Assembly: GCF_000719285.1 (NCBI RefSeq)
Contig: NZ_JOFS01000038.1
Span: forward strand, 1-64,000
DNA: 64,000 nucleotides
Source: Streptomyces bicolor
GTDB taxonomy: Bacteria > Actinomycetota > Actinomycetes > Streptomycetales > Streptomycetaceae
Reading direction: 5' to 3'
Shown here: positions 1-6,720 of the stretch, piece by piece
Layout: each line of letters begins with the position of its first letter
How positions within the stretch are numbered: the first letter of the stretch is position 1
Position numbers and translations under genes: made by a program
Notes under the pieces: generated by a model
Told to the model about the DNA's origin: nothing
What the model saw: only the letters and a program-made list of their open reading frames with translations
Databases searched by the model: none

Positions 1-92
1 ACGTGCTACGACCCCACGATCCACCAAACCAACAGCAAGACCAGAAACACGGACAGCGCACCCCAGCCTGCCTAGAGGTTGACTCAGGGAAC

Positions 93-1031
93 TCATGCCG
101 CACGCTCCTCGGTGAGTCGCAGGAACGCGTCGTCGAGGGTGGGGGGTTGGATGCTCACATCGAGCAACGGCACGCCCGCCGCGTCCAGTTCGCGCACCAG
201 GCGGGGCAGCGTGAGCGTGGCGTCCCGGGTGACCGCGCCGACGGCGCGCCGCTCGTGGTCGAACGACGGTTCCGCTCCGGTGAGTTGATCCAGCACGGCC
301 GCGGTCCTCCTCATGTCGTCGGCGTCGGTGACGACGACCTCGACGTGCGCACCGATGACCGCCTTGAACTGGGCCGGTGAACCCGTGTGCGCGACCCGCC
401 CCCGGTCCAGCAGGGCGATGTCGTCGGCGAGTTGGTCGGCCTCCTCCAGGTACTGCGTGGTCAGCAGCACGGTGGTGCCCTCGGAGGTCAGCTCCCGTAC
501 GGCGTCCCAGATCCGGTTGCGGCTGGCGGGGTCCAGACCGGTCGTGGGCTCGTCGAGGAACAGCACGTCGGGGCGGCGGACGAGACTCGCCGCCAGGTCG
601 AGCCGGCGCCGCATGCCGCCCGAGTAGGTGGACGCCGGCCGGTCGGCCGCCTCGGTCAGGCCGAAACGGTCCAGGAGCTCGCCGGCCCGCTCGGCCGGCC
701 CGCGCACCCGGTGCAGCCGGGCGAACAGCCGGAGGTTCTCGCGTCCGGTGAGGTCGCCGTCGACCGAGGCGTACTGGCCGGTGACGCCGATGCGGCGGCG
801 CACGGCCGCCGGCTCCCGGAGCAGGTCGTGCCCGGCGACACGTGCCGAGCCCGCGTCCGGACGCAGGAGGGTGGTGAGGAGCCTCAACGCCGTGGTCTTC
901 CCGGCGCCGTTGGGCCCGAGGAGTCCGCACACGGTGCCCTGCGCGACGGCCAGATCGAGCCCGCGCAAAGCATGGACCTCGCCGAATCGCTTCTCCAGAC
1001 CTTCACTAAGTACAGCGTACGTAGAAGTCAT
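93..1031 (-). CDS. DrrA-type drug-efflux ABC transporter, ATP-binding protein
   Basis: Cytoplasmic ATPase of a daunorubicin-resistance-type (DrrA/CcmA) exporter, 312 residues, a normal length. Visible motifs in order are Walker A GLLGPNGAGKTT, signature YSGGMRRRLDL and Walker B DVLFLDEPTTGLDP. The switch segment LLTTQYLEEAD has Gln where most ABC ATPases have His, which is usual in this family. The C-terminal third matches the DrrA extension that contacts the permease. I chose the ATG at 1031 (MTSTYAVL); a GTG at 1049 is in frame but abuts an operator. The divergent TetR gene at 1095 and two operator copies indicate TetR control. The partner permease is not visible in the 92 bases before the window edge. 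Confidence 0.93.
   Translation of the reverse strand: MTSTYAVLSEGLEKRFGEVHALRGLDLAVAQGTVCGLLGPNGAGKTTALRLLTTLLRPDAGSARVAGHDLLREPAAVRRRIGVTGQYASVDGDLTGRENLRLFARLHRVRGPAERAGELLDRFGLTEAADRPASTYSGGMRRRLDLAASLVRRPDVLFLDEPTTGLDPASRNRIWDAVRELTSEGTTVLLTTQYLEEADQLADDIALLDRGRVAHTGSPAQFKAVIGAHVEVVVTDADDMRRTAAVLDQLTGAEPSFDHERRAVGAVTRDATLTLPRLVRELDAAGVPLLDVSIQPPTLDDAFLRLTEERAA
1007..1023. promoter_or_regulatory. Second TetR operator copy, inside the ATPase coding start
   Basis: TAAGTACAGCGTACGTA matches the reverse complement of the intergenic operator at 1050-1066 in 16 of 17 positions. It overlaps roughly the third to eighth codons of the ATPase gene. A repressor bound here would act as a roadblock as well as blocking initiation. 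Binding is inferred. Confidence 0.6.
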
Positions 1032-1049
1032 GTCCCGACCATAGCGCAC

Positions 1050-1066
1050 TACGTACGCTGTACGTA
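1050..1066. promoter_or_regulatory. Divergent TetR operator (TACGTAC-GCT-GTACGTA)
   Basis: Perfect 7-base inverted repeat with a 3-base spacer, between the divergent ATPase (start 1031) and TetR (start 1095) genes. Position and symmetry are typical of a TetR autoregulatory operator. Confidence 0.75.
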
Positions 1067-1094
1067 ACTAGGATGGTGGTCGAGGTGATGATCG

Positions 1095-1808
1095 ATGGCG
1101 GGCAGGACGGCCGAACCCGGAGTGATCTGGGCGCGACCCGAGCGGACCGGGCGTGGGCCGAAACCGGCGTTCACCCGGGCCGACATCGCGGCCGTGGCCG
1201 TGCGGCTGGCGGACGCCGGGGGCCTTGACGCGGTCTCCATGCGGCATGTCGCGGGCGAGCTGGGGTGCGGGACGATGTCGCTGTACAACTACGTCCCCCG
1301 CAAGGAGGACCTGTACGAGCTGATGGTGGACGCGGTCAGCGCGGAGCACGAGGTGTGGGAGCCGGGCGGGGACTGGCGGGCGGACATGCGCCGGGTCGCC
1401 GGGCAGACGCGGGCGCTGATGCACCGGCATCCGTGGCTGACGCGGCTGATGTCACCGATCTACGGGTTCTCTCCGAACGCCCTGCGGTATCTGGAGCACT
1501 GTCTGGCCTGCCTGGATCCGCTGGAGACGACCTACGGCATGAAGATGCAGCTCGTCGGGATGCTGAACGGATGTGTGACCTCGTACGTCGCGACCGAGCT
1601 GGCCACCGCCGAGCGGACGCGGTCGTTGCCGTGGTCGGCGGAGGAGGAGAACGCGGTGCGGATCGCGTATCTCGGGAGTCAGGTGGCTACCGGGGCGTAT
1701 CCGAGGATGGCGGCGGCGTTCGCGGAGGATCAGGGGCCGATCGATCTGGACGCGGCCTTCGAGTTGATGGTGAGCCGGATGCTCGACGCCTTTGAGCCCA
1801 GGAACTAG
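1095..1808 (+). CDS. TetR family repressor of the adjacent ABC exporter
   Basis: 237-residue TetR-family regulator. The N-terminal HTH lies around residues 25-70 (FTRADIAAVAVRLAD ... SLYNYVPRKEDLYELM). The C-terminal part looks like the TetR_C_1 ligand-binding domain found with drug-efflux genes. The ATG at 1095 has a GAGGTG ribosome-binding site just upstream. It is divergent from the DrrA-type ATPase and the operators between them imply autoregulation and control of efflux; the ligand is unknown. The 3' end overlaps the convergent gene by four bases. Confidence 0.92.
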   Translation: MAGRTAEPGVIWARPERTGRGPKPAFTRADIAAVAVRLADAGGLDAVSMRHVAGELGCGTMSLYNYVPRKEDLYELMVDAVSAEHEVWEPGGDWRADMRRVAGQTRALMHRHPWLTRLMSPIYGFSPNALRYLEHCLACLDPLETTYGMKMQLVGMLNGCVTSYVATELATAERTRSLPWSAEEENAVRIAYLGSQVATGAYPRMAAAFAEDQGPIDLDAAFELMVSRMLDAFEPRN

Positions 1809-2953
1809 ACCAGCGCGAACTGGCCTTCCGGGCCTTCCTCGTGGTGGTCCAAGACCGATGCCGGGCGGCGGGCGGACTCCGGTGCCGGGAGGACTCCTGC
1901 CTCGCGCAGCTCCGCTGTCGTGATCGGATCCTTCACCGTCAACTCGTCCCGCTGCGGCCGTAGTTCCGCCAGCAACGCGAGGACCGTGATCAGTTCCAGT
2001 AGCTCCGACGTCCATGCCTGCTGCCAGGTTGCCGGGCGGATCGCCGACAGAGTGCCTGCCTCCGGGGCTGTCGTGCGCGTGGTGAACCACTGCTCCAGGA
2101 CCCGTACTCCGCCCACCTCGAAGTCCCACGCTTCCTGCGGCACGGGGGAGATGCGGCCCTCGTCGAGGTGGAGGGTCTCCTCGTCGCGGTCGTAGTCGAG
2201 GGTCAGCGGGCGGGTCGGGAGCGGGGCGCGGACGTAGGGGCGGCGGCCGCCCGGGAGCTTGGGGCGGTTGCCGTCGCGGCGCATCAGCCAGAGCATGCGG
2301 TGGCCCAACTCGACGCCCTGTGACCACAGTTCGGAGTCGTCGGTGAGGGGCACGGTGAGGTCGGGGCGGGTCGCTGCCAGGATCCAGGCGAGGACGTCGA
2401 CCGGTGCGGGGGCGTGGCCCAGCCGGGCGGCCAGGTGCCGCAGCAGGCCCGGGGCGAGATTGGGTTCCTCGGCGCCGGGGCGGCGGTAGAGGGGGCGGAC
2501 GCGGCCCGGGCGGAGCAGCGGGAGCAGCGATGTCGCCAGCAGGGCGGAGTCGGGCGTCTCCAGGACGAAGATCTGGTGCTCGTCCGCCACCCGCCACAGC
2601 TCGGGGCGGGCGGCGTCGATCAGACGGTGGTCGGGGATCAGCCACTGCTCGTCGAAGGGGGCCAGCAGGACGCGTACCGGCTCAGGGCAGGGGCCCGAGG
2701 CGCGGAGCAGCTTCTCGGTGCCGGTGGACTGGCCGGGCAACTGCCCGACCGCCGAGTGCAGGGTCCGCGAGCGCGTCGGCTCCAGCAGGGCCTCCCGGTC
2801 GGGGCCCTCGGCCTTCACGAGTGCGTCCCAGCGGGCCTTCAGGGACGCCGCGTCGGGGCCCGTCGGCCACGCCCGGCCCAGCCGCGGCGGTGCGACGGAC
2901 CACGGCATGAGGTCCGCGAGCAGCGGAGCGTCGTCGTGCGTCACGCTGGGCAT
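1805..2953 (-). CDS. Type ISP restriction-modification C-terminal (specificity) domain protein, orphan
   Basis: 382 residues. The C-terminal half resembles the target-recognition domain of Type ISP enzymes such as LlaBIII: a beta-rich segment with TLDYDRDEETLHLDEG, then PVPQEAWDFEVGGVRVLEQW, then a LLELITVLALL helix. No helicase, nuclease or N6-methyltransferase motif (no NPPY-type catalytic motif) is present here or next door, so it is not a complete restriction system. The start is the ATG at 2953 (MPSVTHDD); an in-frame GTG lies at 2974. It follows the GntR gene by 26 bases and is probably cotranscribed with hmgA. Function unknown; the family call rests on recognising the WDFEVGGVRVLEQW-type motif. 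Confidence 0.6.
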   Translation of the reverse strand: MPSVTHDDAPLLADLMPWSVAPPRLGRAWPTGPDAASLKARWDALVKAEGPDREALLEPTRSRTLHSAVGQLPGQSTGTEKLLRASGPCPEPVRVLLAPFDEQWLIPDHRLIDAARPELWRVADEHQIFVLETPDSALLATSLLPLLRPGRVRPLYRRPGAEEPNLAPGLLRHLAARLGHAPAPVDVLAWILAATRPDLTVPLTDDSELWSQGVELGHRMLWLMRRDGNRPKLPGGRRPYVRAPLPTRPLTLDYDRDEETLHLDEGRISPVPQEAWDFEVGGVRVLEQWFTTRTTAPEAGTLSAIRPATWQQAWTSELLELITVLALLAELRPQRDELTVKDPITTAELREAGVLPAPESARRPASVLDHHEEGPEGQFALV

Positions 2954-2979
2954 CGTACGACCTGGGTGCGACACCGGGG

Positions 2980-3729
2980 TCAGTTGGCCTCCAGGGTCAC
3001 CGTGAAGGAGAAGCGGTCGCCCCGGTAGTGGATGACCGCCGCGTCGAGAACCCGGCCGTCCGTGTCGTAGGTCACGCCCGTGTAGTGCAGGATCGGGCTC
3101 AGCAGCGGGACTTGGAGCAACCGTGCCGTCTCCGGGTCGGCCAGGCGGGCCTCGACCGTGTCCGTGATGCGGCTGATGTCCGCCCCGACGGAGTCCCGCA
3201 GCACCTTGGTCATCGGCCAGCGGACCAGGTCGTCCAGGTCGATGCGCGCGGCCAGTTCGGGGCGCACGTAGTTGCGGGCGTGGTTGGTCGGCTCGCCCGT
3301 CTTCTCGTCGCTGCGCAGGCGGTGATACGTCGCCACCTCGTCGACGTCCGGGAAGTACTCCGCGAGTTCGGCCGGCACCGGCGCGTGGCCGTGGTCCAGC
3401 AGCTCGGTCGTCATGCCGGACTGCTGTGCCACGATCGCGTCCACCGAGCCGAGCAGCCGCACGGGGGCACCCCGGCGGGCGTCCGGCTCGATGAACGTGC
3501 CGCGTCTGCGGTGGCGCGTGATCAGGCCCTCGTCCTCCAGCTCCTTCAGCGCCTGCCGCATGGTCAGCACGCTCACGCCGTAGTGCTCCGCCAGTTGCTC
3601 CTCGGTGGGCAGGCGCAGCGGGTCGTGCGGGTGGCGGCCCAGTATCGAGGCGCGCAGCGACTGCGACACCTGGTACCAGAGCGGCAGCTTGCGGTTCAGG
3701 ACGATCGAGTCCGGGGCGAAGGAGGTCAC
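2980..3729 (-). CDS. GntR family (HutC/UTRA) transcriptional regulator
   Basis: 249 residues. A winged-helix GntR domain covers about residues 15-85 (LPTEEQLAEHYGVSVLTMRQALKELEDEGLI, with RRRGTF in the wing). A UTRA effector-binding domain follows, ending in HYTGVTYD ... HYRGDRFSF. It lies 27 bases downstream of hmgA on the same strand, so it probably senses a tyrosine or homogentisate catabolite and controls that operon. That role is inferred from position only. Confidence 0.9.
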   Translation of the reverse strand: MTSFAPDSIVLNRKLPLWYQVSQSLRASILGRHPHDPLRLPTEEQLAEHYGVSVLTMRQALKELEDEGLITRHRRRGTFIEPDARRGAPVRLLGSVDAIVAQQSGMTTELLDHGHAPVPAELAEYFPDVDEVATYHRLRSDEKTGEPTNHARNYVRPELAARIDLDDLVRWPMTKVLRDSVGADISRITDTVEARLADPETARLLQVPLLSPILHYTGVTYDTDGRVLDAAVIHYRGDRFSFTVTLEAN

Positions 3730-3756
3730 GGGCTATCCGTACCTTTCGCGGATCGG

Positions 3757-5109
3757 TCAGTGCAACGGGCGGAAGTGGCGCTCCAGGCCCTGCCAGACGT
3801 CGTCGTAGCGTCGCTGCAGGTGCTTCGCCCCTGCGGCCTGCGGGGTCAGCGTCACCGGCCAGCGGGTCTCGAACATGAAGGCCAGGCCGTCGTCGATCCG
3901 CTGCGGCCTCAGCTCCGCCGCGCTCGCGCGGTCGAACGTCTCCCGGTCCGGTCCGTGCGCCGACATCATGTTGTGCAGCGAGCCGCCGCCCGGCACGAAA
4001 CCCTCCGCTTTCGCGTCGTAGGCGCCCTCGATGAGGCCCATGTACTCGCTCATCACGTTCCGGTGGAAGTACGGCGGCCGGAAGGTGTCCTCGCCCACCA
4101 GCCAGCGTGGGGCGAACACGACGAAGTCGACGCCCGCGAGGCCCGGCGTGTCCGACGGGGACGTCAGCACCGTGAAGATCGACGGGTCGGGGTGGTCGTA
4201 GGAGATCGTGCCGATCACATTGAAGCGGCGAAGGTCGTAGACGTACGGCACATGGTTGCCGTGCCAGGCGACCACGTCGAGCGGTGAGTGGTCGTACGTG
4301 GCCGTCCAGAGGTTGCCGCAGAACTTGTTCACCACCTCCACCGGGCCCTCGACCTCCTCGTACGCCGCCACGGGCGCCATGAAGTCCCGCGCGTTAGCCA
4401 GGCCGTTGGCGCCGATCGGCCCGAGGTCGGGGAGGTGGAAGGGCGCCCCGTAGTTCTCGCACACATAACCGCGCGCGGAAGCATCCAGCAGCTCCACACG
4501 GAAGCGCACCCCACGCGGAATCAGTGCGACATGTGCCGGCTCTACATGCAGCAGCCCGAACTCCGTGTGCAGCAGCAGTCCGCCGTGCTCCGGCACGATC
4601 AGCAGCTCGCCGTCGGCGTCGCTGAAGACGCGGGCCATCGAGGAGTTGGCGTGGTACAGGTGCACGGCCATGCCGGCGCGCTGGGTCGCGTCGCCGTTGC
4701 CGCCCAGGGTCCACAGACCCGCGAGGAAATCGGTCCCGGGTGCGGGCTCGGGCAGGGGGTTCCAGCGCAGGCGGTTGGGGTCGGGCACCGACTCGGTGAA
4801 GGGGGCCGTACGGATCGCGCCGTTGTCCGTGCGGGTGAACTCCGGGTGCGCGGCCGACGGGCGGATGCGGTACAGCCACGAGCGGCGGTTGTGGGCCCTC
4901 GGCTCGGTGAAGGCCGTACCGCTCAACTGCTCCGCGTACAGGCCCAGCGGGGCCCGCTGCGGTGAGTTGCGGCCCTCGGGGAGGGCGCCGGGCACCGCCT
5001 CCGAGGTGTGCTCGTTGCCGAAACCGGAGAGGTAGGTCAGCCCTTCCGCGGTCTTCCGCGCTCGCCCACGCTCGAACACGCTCGCGTGGGAGGTGCCCCC
5101 ATCGCTCAT
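3757..5109 (-). CDS. hmgA: Homogentisate 1,2-dioxygenase
   Basis: Opens the aromatic ring of homogentisate to give maleylacetoacetate in tyrosine and phenylalanine catabolism; cytosolic Fe(II) enzyme. 450 residues, normal for the family. The iron-ligand region is intact: [11 protein letters not shown] supplies the first His and the Glu, and [10 protein letters not shown] supplies the second His. The N-terminal YLSGFGNEH and the segment [16 protein letters not shown] are also characteristic. The ATG at 5109 is preceded by GAGGGAG; longer in-frame extensions lack a ribosome-binding site. First gene of an apparent hmgA-gntR-Type ISP operon, divergent from a lipoprotein gene. Confidence 0.97.
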   Translation of the reverse strand: MSDGGTSHASVFERGRARKTAEGLTYLSGFGNEHTSEAVPGALPEGRNSPQRAPLGLYAEQLSGTAFTEPRAHNRRSWLYRIRPSAAHPEFTRTDNGAIRTAPFTESVPDPNRLRWNPLPEPAPGTDFLAGLWTLGGNGDATQRAGMAVHLYHANSSMARVFSDADGELLIVPEHGGLLLHTEFGLLHVEPAHVALIPRGVRFRVELLDASARGYVCENYGAPFHLPDLGPIGANGLANARDFMAPVAAYEEVEGPVEVVNKFCGNLWTATYDHSPLDVVAWHGNHVPYVYDLRRFNVIGTISYDHPDPSIFTVLTSPSDTPGLAGVDFVVFAPRWLVGEDTFRPPYFHRNVMSEYMGLIEGAYDAKAEGFVPGGGSLHNMMSAHGPDRETFDRASAAELRPQRIDDGLAFMFETRWPVTLTPQAAGAKHLQRRYDDVWQGLERHFRPLH

Positions 5110-5130
5110 GATCGCTCCCTCGAGTATCTG

Positions 5131-5154
5131 ATTCCTATGCTTCACCGTAGGATT
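5131..5154. promoter_or_regulatory. Candidate operator upstream of hmgA
   Basis: Imperfect inverted repeat ATTCCTA-N10-TAGGATT, 22 bases upstream of the hmgA start codon, in the divergent hmgA/lipoprotein gap. A regulator such as the downstream GntR might bind here. No motif match is claimed. Confidence 0.3.
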
Positions 5155-5260
5155 GCGGTTGTCCGGGCGCAAGAGATCGGCCGGACCTCCTCTGGAGGGA
5201 CGACCAGAACCAGACTTCAGGGGGATCCGACTGTCGGACCGGTGTTCTAGTCTCCCGGTC

Positions 5261-5881
5261 ATGTCGTGGACGCGGACCCTGCTCGCCGCGCTCGCGGTCT
5301 GTGTCCTGCTGCTGACCGGAACCGCGGGCTGCGGGGCCGGTGATGCGCGGGAACAGGGCGAGAACGGGGTGTCGTCCTCCCCGGTGGGCGAGGTCCTCGA
5401 CGAAACCGACGACGCGGGGCGGCACTACCGCGAGGTGGACGAGGGCGACGCCCCCGAGGTCGGCATAGAGGTGCAGCCGGATCCGGTCGGCCACGGCAGC
5501 TGGGACGTACGGCTGACCCTGCGCGGCTTCCGCCTCTCGCCCGTCGGCACGCAGGCGCGGGCGGTGGCCGGCCGCGGGCTGGCGTACCTCTTCGTGGACG
5601 GCCGGCTCGTCACCAGGCTGCGTGCCCCCGAGTGCCGCCTCGCGCCGGGGCTCGTCCCGCGCGGCACGCACCAGGTCACCGTGCGGCTGTACGCCGACGA
5701 CGGCACGGTGTGGGCAGTGGACGGCGACCCCGTGGAGAGCACGGCCGCCCTCACGGCGTCGGAGGCGGAGACGACCGCGACGCCGACGTCGAGTGCGTCC
5801 CCCACGGCACTGAGTGCGCCCGGTGCCCGCTCCCGTACCGGGGGGCAGGGTTCACCGGATCGAGCCGGAAAGGCATCATGA
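5261..5881 (+). CDS. Putative secreted lipoprotein
   Basis: 206 residues. A hydrophobic signal segment ([18 protein letters not shown]) ends in a lipobox-like TAGC, so it is probably lipid-anchored at Cys24. The mature part contains a beta-rich segment ([20 protein letters not shown] ... [19 protein letters not shown]) and a Thr/Ser/Ala-rich low-complexity tail. I do not recognise a catalytic domain. The stop codon overlaps the start of the next TetR gene (ATGA), so the two are translationally coupled. Confidence 0.8.
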   Translation: MSWTRTLLAALAVCVLLLTGTAGCGAGDAREQGENGVSSSPVGEVLDETDDAGRHYREVDEGDAPEVGIEVQPDPVGHGSWDVRLTLRGFRLSPVGTQARAVAGRGLAYLFVDGRLVTRLRAPECRLAPGLVPRGTHQVTVRLYADDGTVWAVDGDPVESTAALTASEAETTATPTSSASPTALSAPGARSRTGGQGSPDRAGKAS

Positions 5882-6513
5882 ACACCGTGCCCCACCCAGC
5901 ATCGCTTCGCCGGGCGCCCGTGCAGCGGCGCAGTGCCGAACGGCTCACCAGGATTCTCGACGCGTGCGCCGACCTCCTCGACGAGGTCGGCTACGACGAC
6001 CTGAGCACCCGGGCCGTCGCCCAGCGTGCCGGCGTCCCCATCGGCTCGGTCTACCGCTTCTTCGGCAACAAGCGGCAGATGGCCGACGCCCTCGCCCAGC
6101 GCAACCTCGAGCGCTTCACCGCCCGCGTCACCGAGCGCCTCAAGGAGAGGGGGGACGGAGGCTGGCGGGCGGCCATGGACGTCGTACTCGACGAGTACCT
6201 GGCCATGAAGCGGACCGCGCCCGGCTTCTCCCTCGTCGACTTCGGCAACCAGATCCCGGTCGGCGCGCGCAGCGAACCCAACCACCGTGTCGCCGACCGG
6301 CTCACCGAACTGCTCTCCGGCTACCTCGAGCGCGAGCCGGACGACGATCTGCGCCGCACCTTCCTCATCGCCGTCGAGACCGCCGACACGCTCGTCCATC
6401 TCGCCTTCCGGATGGCACCGGAGGGCGACGAGCGGATCATCGAGGAGGCGCGGGAGATGCTGCGGGCGTATCTGGCACGAGTGCTGGACGCTCCGCGGGA
6501 GGTGCCGCGGTAG
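5878..6513 (+). CDS. TetR family transcriptional regulator
   Basis: 211 residues. The HTH covers about residues 15-65 (RILDACADLLDEVGYDDLST ... VYRFFGNKRQMADAL). The start ATG at 5878 overlaps the lipoprotein stop in an ATGA junction. A perfect inverted repeat of the TetR-operator type lies downstream at 6658-6673, in front of the molybdopterin oxidoreductase, which may be its target. Ligand unknown. Confidence 0.9.
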   Translation: MNTVPHPASLRRAPVQRRSAERLTRILDACADLLDEVGYDDLSTRAVAQRAGVPIGSVYRFFGNKRQMADALAQRNLERFTARVTERLKERGDGGWRAAMDVVLDEYLAMKRTAPGFSLVDFGNQIPVGARSEPNHRVADRLTELLSGYLEREPDDDLRRTFLIAVETADTLVHLAFRMAPEGDERIIEEAREMLRAYLARVLDAPREVPR

Positions 6514-6548
6514 GCCGTCTGTCGTCCGCGGGCCTGTTGTGGCCGGTC

Positions 6549-6593
6549 GCTCCCCCAAGCTCTCGGCTTCGCTCGAGCAGGGGGGACCCCCAT
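6549..6593. repeat. Dispersed Streptomyces intergenic repeat, palindromic
   Basis: GCTCCCCCAAGC ... GGGGGGACCCCC, a G/C-run hairpin element that I recognise as abundant between Streptomyces genes. It lies just after the TetR stop and could act as a terminator. Confidence 0.55.
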
Positions 6594-6644
6594 CGCGGCG
6601 GAGCCGCATATTCAAACAGCCTCGCGCCCCTTTGAGGCGCGAGG
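6594..6644. repeat. Dispersed GCCGCATAT...GCGCCCC repeat, copy A
   Basis: Shares the pattern GCCGCAYAT-ACAGCC-GCGCCCC-GGCGC with segments at 14774-14815 and 19987-20038. The 3' part (CTCGCGCC ... GGCGCGAG) can form a hairpin. All three copies lie at the 3' ends of transcription units. Confidence 0.6.
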
Positions 6645-6653
6645 GCTCCCCAC

Positions 6654-6673
6654 CGTCCATACCGGTCGGTATG
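6654..6673. promoter_or_regulatory. TetR-type operator upstream of the molybdopterin oxidoreductase
   Basis: CATACCG-GT-CGGTATG at 6658-6673 is a perfect inverted repeat, 48 bases before the GTG start at 6721. Its right 13 bases (ACCGGTCGGTATG) match the right half of the 20-base motif seen at 34081 and 39753. Confidence 0.55.
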
Positions 6674-6720
6674 CTCGGTCCCGAAATCGCGTCACCGCCG
6701 CCGCCACCTCGGGAGGACCC

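Noticed and set aside
1..96. Minus-strand ORF beginning in an ATGA overlap with the ATPase stop, expected position of a DrrB permease
   Set aside because: Open to the edge but its third positions are T/A-rich, unlike every real gene here, and it is not hydrophobic like a permease. Another frame encodes a short hydrophobic run but has stops at both ends. A plus-strand gene end at 73-75 is equally possible.
1805..5109. A complete restriction-modification or defence island
   Set aside because: Only a specificity-domain-like protein is present; neighbours are metabolic and regulatory genes.
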